31,123 nucleotides of DNA from DSUN01 sp035527715 (GTDB lineage: Bacteria; Planctomycetota; PUPC01; DSUN01). A program made the position numbers and the translations under genes. This document shows, in pieces, positions 17,381 through 23,313 of this stretch. How positions within the stretch are numbered: the first letter of the stretch is position 1; each line of letters begins with the position of its first letter. The notes beneath the pieces were generated by a model that was not told the DNA's origin, searched no databases, and was given only the letters and a program-made list of their open reading frames with translations. The stretch lies in the NCBI GenBank assembly GCA_035527715.1, contig DATKZY010000040.1, positions 1-31,123 of the forward strand, given 5' to 3'.

Positions 17381-18181
17381 CTACTTCTTCCGCCGGCGCA
17401 GGCGAAGAGCCAGCGCCCCAAGGCCGAGCAGTGTGATCGTCGCAGGCTCTGGCGTCGCAAACCCGACGTCCGTGATCACCAGGTCCCAGCCCCGCGAGTT
17501 ATTCGTCCAAAGCCTGATCCGAACCCCATCTACATCGTTGATGTCCGCGGCGGTTGGCGCATTCGTGCCGTCACTGAGCGTGGCCAGCGGGATCAGGAAC
17601 CAATCCGGCATGTCCGTCGGCTGTACTTCGGGGATCTCGATGTTGTTGCGTATGAACTCCTTGGCCGAGGCTTCGCCCTGGTGAGTCGCCACGCGGGCGT
17701 CCACGTAGGCCCCGGTCGCCCCGATAGGCATGTCCGACTGGACCACGTAGAAGTAAAGGAAAATGGACGGGATCGGAGCCGCGTCAATGTCCGCATTCAT
17801 CTGGTTCGCCGCGCCGGTGTACGTACCGTAGCGCAGCAGCAATTCGCTTGTCACTTGGCTGTCGGTCGAGAATATCAACTGGCTGCCGTAGATTGATGAG
17901 CGTGTGCCCCTGATCCCCAGCACACCCCCTGACAGAGCGTGCACGTCAGTGTTCCGCCAACCCCCATCCACGCGAGTGAGCCCGGACTGATAGGCATAAT
18001 CACGGCCCGGGGGGGTCGGGTCAGCCCCCGGCCAAAATGACTCGATGTTGTTGAAGCCCGTCTCAGGGTTCACGGGATACTGGTCGGCCAACTCGTCAAT
18101 TCGCAGCGGCAGAACGCCAGCCGTGGCCACGCCACACATCATGGCAAAGACTACCACCGATACGGCAATTCTCTTGCTCAC
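17381..18181 (-). CDS. PEP-CTERM sorting-domain protein (266 aa)
   Basis: Residues 1-21 are a signal peptide (MSKRIAVSVVVFAMMCGVATA). The C-terminus (244-266) has the tripartite PEP-CTERM signal: the motif PEPATITLLGLG, a short hydrophobic stretch, then a basic tail LRLRRRKK. Proteins with this signal are sorted and probably cleaved by an exosortase and end up on the cell surface or in exopolymer. The middle region, with many Asp, Asn and Thr residues, looks like a beta-sandwich, but I do not recognise a family. The start is GTG, with GAGGGG about 7 nt upstream. The gene stands alone, divergent from the ThuA operon. No exosortase gene is in the window. Confidence 0.85.
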   Translation of the reverse strand: MSKRIAVSVVVFAMMCGVATAGVLPLRIDELADQYPVNPETGFNNIESFWPGADPTPPGRDYAYQSGLTRVDGGWRNTDVHALSGGVLGIRGTRSSIYGSQLIFSTDSQVTSELLLRYGTYTGAANQMNADIDAAPIPSIFLYFYVVQSDMPIGATGAYVDARVATHQGEASAKEFIRNNIEIPEVQPTDMPDWFLIPLATLSDGTNAPTAADINDVDGVRIRLWTNNSRGWDLVITDVGFATPEPATITLLGLGALALRLRRRKK

Positions 18182-18510
18182 GTGTCATCCCCTCTTGTCT
18201 ACGCCTTGCCGCCTTCGCCCTTCGGGAGGGCGGCAGAGGTTGTTTCCGGGCAAACTCCATGATCAATGAGTTCGCCCAACTCACATCAGATGCGAGTAAG
18301 GAATGCAATTATTGTACCGGACCCATCCTGGCGAGGCCACAAATGTGGATCTCCTATCTCATTGCTGCCACGTGACATGTGGAAGCGCGGAAGGACGCCT
18401 CCGGCCTGCCACAATGGCAGCCGAGAGGCGCGCGTTGACGGTTGGCAACATGCGCGCCGGCACATATGGAGGTTTCTAGCCATAACTCTTTGCATAGCAA
18501 TACTTAAAGC

Positions 18511-18553
18511 CATGTTGATTTGCGTCAACGCAACTGTTCGCGAAATCAACATG
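18511..18553. promoter_or_regulatory. Nested inverted repeat, candidate operator
   Basis: CATGTTGATTT (18511-18521) and AAATCAACATG (18543-18553) are an 11-bp perfect inverted repeat. A second perfect dyad, TTGCGT-CA-ACGCAA (18520-18533), overlaps its left arm and enters the spacer. The site sits in the only AT-rich patch of the divergent region between a PEP-CTERM gene and a sugar-catabolism operon. It could bind a dimeric repressor. The regulator is unknown. Confidence 0.45.
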
Positions 18554-18699
18554 TCGGGGACCCTCCGCAGAGGTTTCCAGGGGCATGGGCGCGGCGGTGC
18601 GAGCGTCATTGGTCGGATGCATTCATAGACCATGGTACGGATTTTGCGGCGCAAACACGCCGTGTGCACTTGGGGGTTGGGGAGAGCGGCATCATGTGA

Positions 18700-18730
18700 G
18701 GGCGGGCCAGCATTGCACGTGGCCTCGCCC
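18700..18730 (+). promoter_or_regulatory. Leader hairpin before the ThuA-like gene
   Basis: GGGCG-GGCCA (18700-18709) pairs with TGGCC-T-CGCCC (18720-18730), ten pairs with one bulged base and a 10-nt loop. It ends 13 nt before the ribosome-binding sequence AGGAGGA (18744-18750), so it could influence initiation at the TTG start. Confidence 0.35.
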
Positions 18731-18753
18731 AAGCGAGGAGATGAGGAGGAAGC

Positions 18754-19464
18754 TTGGCGACAATCAGGACGCTGCTGCTCTCGGGGGCGAACAACCACGA
18801 CTGGACGCGCTCGTCGCCGTTCCTGCGCGACCTGCTTGAGGGATCGGGCAAGTTCGCCGTCACGCTCACCGAGAACCCCTCCGCCTCGCTCGAGGACGTC
18901 GAGGCGCTGAAGGGCTACCGTCTCATCTTCTCGGACTACAACGGCCCCGCGTGGAGCGAGGCGGCGAAGGCCAACTTCGTGGCGGCCATCGAGGGCGGCA
19001 CGGGACTGGTCGTCCTCCACGCCGCCGACAACGCCTTCCCCGGCTGGGTCGAATACGAGACGATGGTCGCACTCCTGTGGCGGCAGGGAACGGGCCACGG
19101 CCAGTACCACGAGTTCGAGGTCAAGATCACCGACAAGGATCACCCCGTCACGCGCGGCCTTGAGGACTTCCGGTTGTGGGATGAGCTGTACCACCGCCTC
19201 GTCCATATGCACGACGCGCCGTATCACGTCCTCGCCACCGCCTACTCCGACCCGAAGACGGGCGGCACGGGCAAGGACGAGCCGATGATGACCGTGCAGC
19301 AGTACGGCAAGGGGCGGGTCTACCACCACGTCATGGGCCACGTGTGGCCCGGCGACCCCGCCGCCAACAAGGGCTGCTCGATGATGACCTTCGAGAACCC
19401 GATGTTTCAGAAGAGCCTGCTCCGGGGCTGCGAGTGGGCGGCGACGGGCGACGTGGCGGAATGA
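18754..19464 (+). CDS. ThuA-like domain protein (236 aa)
   Basis: The start is TTG at 18754: AGGAGGA ends 3 nt upstream, and an in-frame TGA at 18742 rules out a longer form. The sequence is a single GATase-like ThuA domain: TLLLSGANNHDW at the first strand, GGTGLVVLHAADNAFPGW (81-98) at the pseudo-nucleophile region, ITDKDHPVTRGLEDF (125-139), and GKGRVYHHVMGHVWPGD near the end. These are the conserved landmarks of planctomycete ThuA proteins. ThuA was named for trehalose utilisation in Rhizobium, and the biochemical activity of the family is poorly defined. There is no signal peptide, so it is cytoplasmic. It leads an operon with a Gfo/Idh/MocA oxidoreductase (32 nt gap) and a sulfatase, which points to catabolism of a modified sugar. 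Confidence 0.88.
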   Translation: MATIRTLLLSGANNHDWTRSSPFLRDLLEGSGKFAVTLTENPSASLEDVEALKGYRLIFSDYNGPAWSEAAKANFVAAIEGGTGLVVLHAADNAFPGWVEYETMVALLWRQGTGHGQYHEFEVKITDKDHPVTRGLEDFRLWDELYHRLVHMHDAPYHVLATAYSDPKTGGTGKDEPMMTVQQYGKGRVYHHVMGHVWPGDPAANKGCSMMTFENPMFQKSLLRGCEWAATGDVAE

Positions 19465-19477
19465 CCAGTGACCAATG
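19462..19477 (+). repeat. Two-unit heptad TGACCAG/TGACCAA overlapping a stop codon
   Basis: TGACCAG TGACCAA TG begins with the TGA stop of the ThuA-like gene and repeats it 7 nt later in another frame. A shorter version, TGACCAATGA, begins with the stop at 13381-13383. It resembles the GACGCGT heptads at other gene ends, but two units are weak evidence. Confidence 0.4.
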
Positions 19478-19495
19478 GAGAGAGGCGGGGTTACC

Positions 19496-20518
19496 ATGTA
19501 CACCGTGGGCGTCGTCGGGTTGGGGAAGATCGCGGCGATGTATGGCAAGCCCGACGACGCAGCGCCGTACTGCCATGTCGGCGGCATCCGCCACAGTGAT
19601 AGGGTGAAGCTGGCTGCCGTGGCCGACATCTCGGAGGCCCAAACCGCCGCCTTTCGGGAGCGCTGGGGCGGCTGCTTCCCCGACCTCCGCTACTACAAGA
19701 GCTTCGCCGAGATGTGGACGGCGCAGCCGCCCGACATCGTGGCCGTGTGCGTGCGCGGCCCGCACCACTTCGAGGTGATGATGCAGGTCATCGAGGCAGG
19801 GCCGCGGGCCATCTTCCTCGAGAAGCCGCCGAGCTGCTCGCTCGAAGAGGCCGACACGATGGTCGCCGCGGCCAAGGCGAAGGGAATCCCCACCACCGTC
19901 TCCTACTCGCGCCACTGGTGCCCGCACGTCCTGCGGCTCCAGGAGCTGGTGCAGAAGGAGAAGCTCATCGGCCAGGTGAAGCAGGTCGTCGCCCACACCG
20001 GCGGCAGCTTCCTGTCGTTCGCCAGCCACGTCACCGATCTGATCTGCCAGTTCGCCGGCTACTGCCCGAAGGCCATCTACGCCCGCGGCCACGCCGGCGG
20101 CCAGGCCCCCGACGGCTACGAGCCCGAGCCAGGGATTGATGCCGGCATCGTCGAGTTCGAGAACGGGGTGACAGGCATCCACGTCGGCCAGCCGGGCGAG
20201 CACGGCGGCTTCTACGTGGACGTGCTCGGCGAGAGCGGCACCGTGCGCGCAGGCATCTACACCCCGCCGTTCGCCAAGACCAAGGAAGGCCCGGTGGACC
20301 TCGCGACGCTGGGCATGCCGCCCAATGCCAGCGTCTTCAAGGTCGCCTACGGCCAGATCGCCGACCACCTCGACGGCGGCCCCCTGCCGCACTGCACCGA
20401 TGCCGATTGGCGCATCGTCAACGAGCTGGGCTTCGCCGGCATCGAGAGCGTCCTCACCGGCCGCCGCATCGAGCTGCCGAACGCGAACCGCACCCGCCGC
20501 ATCTATGCGAATGGATAA
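19496..20518 (+). CDS. Gfo/Idh/MocA-family NAD(P)-dependent oxidoreductase (340 aa)
   Basis: I chose the ATG at 19496 because the protein then opens directly with the Rossmann strand MYTVGVVGLGKIAAMYGKP. A start at 19475 would add seven residues, and a purine-rich GGAGAGAGGCGGGG precedes 19496. The dinucleotide-binding GxGxxA-type loop is at residues 6-11 (GLGKIA). The family's EKP motif is Glu109-Lys110-Pro111 (FLEKPPSCSLEEAD), where the Lys aids catalysis. A C-terminal alpha/beta sheet domain follows, with SHVTDLICQFAG at the substrate side. The family oxidises or epimerises sugars, inositols and glycosides with NAD(P). There is no signal peptide, so it is cytoplasmic, unlike the many Tat-exported planctomycete members. 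The sulfatase gene starts 9 nt downstream, so co-translation is likely. Confidence 0.9.
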   Translation: MYTVGVVGLGKIAAMYGKPDDAAPYCHVGGIRHSDRVKLAAVADISEAQTAAFRERWGGCFPDLRYYKSFAEMWTAQPPDIVAVCVRGPHHFEVMMQVIEAGPRAIFLEKPPSCSLEEADTMVAAAKAKGIPTTVSYSRHWCPHVLRLQELVQKEKLIGQVKQVVAHTGGSFLSFASHVTDLICQFAGYCPKAIYARGHAGGQAPDGYEPEPGIDAGIVEFENGVTGIHVGQPGEHGGFYVDVLGESGTVRAGIYTPPFAKTKEGPVDLATLGMPPNASVFKVAYGQIADHLDGGPLPHCTDADWRIVNELGFAGIESVLTGRRIELPNANRTRRIYANG

Positions 20519-20527
20519 GAGGGAGAC

Positions 20528-22018
20528 ATGGCAGAGAAACCGAATATCCTCATCTTCTTCGCCGACGAGTTGAGGGGCGATGCGCTCGGCTGCCACGGCA
20601 ACCGCGTGTGCCAGACGCCCCACCTCGATGCCCTCGCCGCCTCGGGCGTGGTCTTCGAGAACGCCCTCACGCCCAACCCCATCTGCGTCCCCGCCCGCGC
20701 CTCGCTCACCACGGGCAACTACTCGCACCGCGCGACGGGGGTGAAGGACAACGGCGGCCTGATCCGCGACGACCAGCCGCGCCTCGCCGCCCACTTCGCC
20801 GCCCACGGCTACGAGACCTATGCCTGCGGCAAGCTCCACTACGTGCCCTACGCGCCGCCCGGCCAGCCCCGCGTCCTCCACGGCTTCCAGCACTGCGACC
20901 TCACCGAATCGGGCCGGCTCATCAACCAGTATGACCCGAAGGGCACGCTCCGCGGCCTCGAGGACTACTACGACTGCCTGGCCGACCGCGGCTGGGCCGG
21001 CTACAGCCGCGCCCACGGCATCGGCAACAACGACGTGCGTCCCTGCCCCACGCCGCTGCCCGCCGAGCTGCACGTGGACGCCTGGGTGGCCGACTGCACG
21101 ATCCGCCGGCTCCGCGAGCACGTAGCGGCCCGCCCCGGCCAGCCGTTCCTCCTCTGGTGCGGCTTCCCCAAGCCCCATCCCCCGCTCGACCCGCCCTGGG
21201 AGTTCGTCCAGCGCTACGACGTCCGCGACATCCCGCCCCCCGTCGGCGACGAGGCGATGCTCGACGACCGCAACCCGGTCATCGCCCGCACGCGACGGAC
21301 GCATGGCCTCGACAGCCTGAGCCCCGCGGCCCGCCGCGTGGCCAAGATGTACTACTACGCCCTCATCACCCACCAGGACGCCCAGGTGGGCCGCGTGATG
21401 GCCGCCCTGTGCGAGGCGGGGGTGGCCGACGACACGCTCGTCGTCTTCACCGCCGACCACGGCGACCTGATGGGCGACTTCGGCGGCTACTTCAAGGCCA
21501 ACTTCCTCGAAGGCTCGGTGCACGTGCCGCTCCTGGTCGCCGGCCCGGGGCTGCCGAAGGGGGCGCGCCGCGGCCAACTCGTCGGGCTCCAGGACATCCT
21601 TCCCACCCTCGCGGCACTGACGGGCTGCCCGCTCGACGCCGAGGTGCATGGCCTCGACCTGACGGCTCCGCTCCGCGATCCCAAGGCGCCTCTCCGCGAG
21701 GTCCTCTACAGCCAGTGCCTCGATGCCCCGGAGCAACTGGCGATGCTCTTCGACGGGCGATGGAAGTACTGCTACGCCCAGGAGGGCCCGACCGAGGAGC
21801 TGTACGACTTGGCCGAGGACCCACAGGAACTGGTGAACCTGGCGGCCCGCCCGGGCGCCAAGGCGCGGCTCAGGCCGTGGCGCGAGCGCCTCGCCGCCGA
21901 GGCGAAACGCCTGGGAGACACTCAGCTCCTCGATGGCGACTGCCTGGCCACGGCTCCCCTCGACCGGGAGGCGATCAGGAAGCTGCCCCTTGGCGGATTC
22001 GGGTGGCGATGGTTCTGA
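20528..22018 (+). CDS. Type I sulfatase, formylglycine-dependent, cytoplasmic (496 aa)
   Basis: The sequence opens with KPNILIFFADELRGDALGCHG, giving the metal-binding acidic residues Asp13 and Glu14. Cys53-Val-Pro-Ala-Arg57 is the C-x-P-x-R signature, in which the Cys is converted to formylglycine by a dedicated enzyme (not in this window). TADHGDLMGDFG holds the metal-binding Asp310-His311, and FKANFLEGSVHVPLLV follows as in arylsulfatases and choline-sulfatase-like enzymes. It hydrolyses sulfate esters. The C-terminal region ends GFGWRWF. No signal peptide is present, so it probably acts on an imported sulfated sugar. GGGAGA just upstream of the ATG at 20528 supports the start. It is the last gene of the ThuA operon. 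Confidence 0.92.
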   Translation: MAEKPNILIFFADELRGDALGCHGNRVCQTPHLDALAASGVVFENALTPNPICVPARASLTTGNYSHRATGVKDNGGLIRDDQPRLAAHFAAHGYETYACGKLHYVPYAPPGQPRVLHGFQHCDLTESGRLINQYDPKGTLRGLEDYYDCLADRGWAGYSRAHGIGNNDVRPCPTPLPAELHVDAWVADCTIRRLREHVAARPGQPFLLWCGFPKPHPPLDPPWEFVQRYDVRDIPPPVGDEAMLDDRNPVIARTRRTHGLDSLSPAARRVAKMYYYALITHQDAQVGRVMAALCEAGVADDTLVVFTADHGDLMGDFGGYFKANFLEGSVHVPLLVAGPGLPKGARRGQLVGLQDILPTLAALTGCPLDAEVHGLDLTAPLRDPKAPLREVLYSQCLDAPEQLAMLFDGRWKYCYAQEGPTEELYDLAEDPQELVNLAARPGAKARLRPWRERLAAEAKRLGDTQLLDGDCLATAPLDREAIRKLPLGGFGWRWF

Positions 22019-22050
22019 GAGGCGTTCTCTGCGGCCGGAGGGCTGACTCC

Positions 22051-22119
22051 GCACAGGCTGGAAGCCTGTGCCACCGGGAGCGACTGTCCTTCTTCGGTGG
22101 CACAGGCATCTTGCCTGTG
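22051..22119. repeat. Palindromic repeat pair (GCACAGGCT and CACAGGCA hairpins)
   Basis: GCACAGGCT-GGA-AGCCTGTGC (22051-22071) is a 9-bp hairpin and CACAGGCA-TCT-TGCCTGTG (22101-22119) an 8-bp hairpin. CCACCG (22071-22076) and CGGTGG (22095-22100) form a third stem between them. The cassette shares its core with the repeat at 13456-13507 and lies between the ends of two convergent genes, where it could also act as a bidirectional terminator. A partial unit, GGCACAGGC, follows near 22135. Confidence 0.75.
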
Positions 22120-22164
22120 GCTTCGGTTCCCGCGGCACAGGCCGATGAGGATGCTCGAGCTGCT

Positions 22165-22710
22165 TCAGTAGGTGAACACGATGCGGCGGAGGCCGCGGCG
22201 GCCGGCGACGGGGAGGGAAAGCTCGACCACCTCGCGGTCACACAGGTCCCGAATCCGCTCGAGGGTGAAGCCGAGGAACTCCTCCTTCTCGCCGAAGTAC
22301 TCGCAGCGCACGTAGCCCCTGGCCACGGCCTCGAAGGCGAGGAGGCCCGCGATTCCCGGCGTGGCCTCCGAGATCCTCTCGAAATCCGCATCCTTCAGCG
22401 GGAAGCCCTTGGCGCGCTTCAGCGTGACGACCAGCGTGCGGCCGCGGGGGCCGGCCAGCTTGCGCTCCACCGTGAAATAGCTCTTATACGTCCGGGCGTC
22501 CACCTCGACCTTCTCGGCGTCCACGCCGCCGCCGCTGCCGAGCAGCAGGCCCGTGAGCTGCCCGCCACTCACCCACAGCGCCACCAGCGCCACGAGCAGC
22601 ACCCCCGCGAGAACGCTCGCGGCGACGATCGGGCCGAGGCCGGCTCGGCGCCGGGCGCGAAGGGAGGGCTGGGCGTCGGGCGTCTCGGACGCGTGCTTGT
22701 CCTCGGTCAC
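22165..22710 (-). CDS. Single-span membrane protein of unknown function (181 aa)
   Basis: The start is GTG at 22710, with GAGGA about 10 nt upstream. Residues 1-24 are charged and probably cytoplasmic, residues 27-48 are one hydrophobic membrane segment (IVAASVLAGVLLVALVALWV), and about 130 residues follow on the other side. The soluble part mixes beta strands with charged residues (KSYFTVERKLAGPRGRTLVV, RGYVRCEYFGEKEEF). I do not recognise the family. It lies 5 nt after a small ORF that also has one membrane span, behind a promoter and structured leader, so the two may form one unit. It is convergent with the sulfatase gene. Confidence 0.6.
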   Translation of the reverse strand: MTEDKHASETPDAQPSLRARRRAGLGPIVAASVLAGVLLVALVALWVSGGQLTGLLLGSGGGVDAEKVEVDARTYKSYFTVERKLAGPRGRTLVVTLKRAKGFPLKDADFERISEATPGIAGLLAFEAVARGYVRCEYFGEKEEFLGFTLERIRDLCDREVVELSLPVAGRRGLRRIVFTY

Positions 22711-22715
22711 GGGGG

Positions 22716-22967
22716 CTATCCTCGCGTTCGTCGCTTCGGTTGAGATCGGCTCGTGGCTCGGACCGTGGGGCTGATCCTACCATGTTCGGACGGCATGTCA
22801 AGACCGCCTTCCGCCGCGGGGCCGGCCCCTGGTCCTGGCGGCGGCCCCGCGCCCCTGAGTCGTCCTCGTCGAATCCTCTCACGAGCGACGATGCCGGCGG
22901 TCCCGGCAACGGCGAGGGCGATCAAGCTGATCAAGATGATCACGCGCGCTACACGGGGGGTGATCAT
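22716..22967 (-). CDS. Possible small membrane protein (83 aa)
   Basis: The N-terminus MITPRVARVIILISLIALAV contains a convincing membrane segment (residues 8-27) followed by a strongly basic stretch (ARERIRRGRLR), as in a real one-span protein. The remainder is rich in Gly, Pro and Arg and looks disordered. The stop is 5 nt before the GTG of the next membrane protein. There is no Shine-Dalgarno sequence ahead of the ATG. Instead the ATG lies inside a 15-nt element that is complementary to a leader copy and to a copy within the gene. It could instead be non-coding leader sequence. Confidence 0.35.
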   Translation of the reverse strand: MITPRVARVIILISLIALAVAGTAGIVARERIRRGRLRGAGPPPGPGAGPAAEGGLDMPSEHGRISPTVRATSRSQPKRRTRG

Positions 22968-23084
22968 CTTGAGGCCACGCCGGACGGCACTGGGCGCAGG
23001 CCATAACGTCTTTGGCTATCGCCACTTGTGGGTCTCGGCCCGCCTTCGCCCTCCGCCTTCACAGCCCCGTCAAGATGATCACCC
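22931..23084 (-). promoter_or_regulatory. Three-copy complementary element, candidate RNA switch
   Basis: On the plus strand TCAAGATGATCAC occurs at 22931-22943 and, extended to TCAAGATGATCACCC, at 23070-23084. The inverse GGGTGATCATCTTGA is at 22958-22972. In a minus-strand transcript the order is A (23084-23070), B (22972-22958), C (22943-22931). B is perfectly complementary to A over 15 nt and to C over 13 nt with a 16-nt loop. Only one pairing can form at a time. B contains the ATG of the 83-residue ORF. The function is inferred from geometry only. Confidence 0.5.
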
Positions 23085-23092
23085 AACAGAAA

Positions 23093-23206
23093 CGTGGTAG
23101 CCGTCGCCACGATAGCAGCCGAGGGCAGCTATGCCACACACGCGGACTCCGCGTGCAAGTATGCACGCCCTACCTGGTTCTCCGCCAACTCCATATGCCA
23201 TGGAGT
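23093..23206 (-). ncRNA. Run of consecutive hairpins in a leader RNA
   Basis: Several stems follow one another downstream of the promoter at 23204-23231: ACTCCA/TGGAGT (23188-23193/23201-23206, which overlaps the -10); CGTGC/GCACG (23152-23156/23163-23167); CACGCGGA-C-TCCGCGTG (23139-23155), which shares bases with the previous stem so the two exclude each other; ATAGC-A-GCC/GGC-A-GCTAT (23112-23132); and CGTGG/CCACG (23093-23111). I know no named RNA family with this layout. It may be a regulatory leader or a small RNA. Confidence 0.35.
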
Positions 23207-23231
23207 ATAGGACGCGGCGCCGGATTGTCAA
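23204..23231 (-). promoter_or_regulatory. Strong sigma70-type promoter
   Basis: On the minus strand, TTGACA (23231-23226), 16 nt, then TATACT (23209-23204). The -35 is perfect and the -10 has one mismatch to consensus. It lies downstream of the A2M gene on the same strand and points to the small membrane genes, predicting a start near 23197 and a leader of about 230 nt before the 83-residue ORF. Confidence 0.65.
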
Positions 23232-23243
23232 GAGGGAGCTGGC

Positions 23244-23285
23244 GTCCGCCTGGTCGCGGAGCACGAGCTCGGCAACCAGGCGGAC
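23244..23285 (-). terminator. Stem-loop downstream of the A2M gene
   Basis: GTCCGCCTGGT (23244-23254) and ACCAGGCGGAC (23275-23285) form an 11-bp perfect stem with a 20-nt loop, beginning 28 nt after the A2M stop. No T run follows, only CTCCCTCTTGAC, so it may be a Rho-dependent end, an RNA-stabilising hairpin or a weak terminator. The promoter at 23204-23231 begins 12 nt beyond it. Confidence 0.45.
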
Positions 23286-23313
23286 GGCTTGAGCGGAGCG
23301 GCGGGTCAGCCGG

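Larger units (their letters stand above)
18182..18753. other. Divergent intergenic region with an AT-rich control zone
   Basis: This 572-nt region separates the PEP-CTERM gene (minus) from the ThuA operon (plus). It contains a TACAAT hexamer on the minus strand (18316-18311), a possible -10 for the PEP-CTERM gene but without a good -35 at normal spacing. It also holds a markedly AT-richer zone at about 18475-18555 with nested inverted repeats, and a leader hairpin at 18700-18730. I see no convincing gene. Confidence 0.5.

Noticed and set aside
19331..22138. 935-residue minus-strand open frame across the oxidoreductase and sulfatase genes
   Set aside because: The sulfatase and oxidoreductase signatures are on the plus strand. 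This frame begins inside the palindromic repeat and shows no family.
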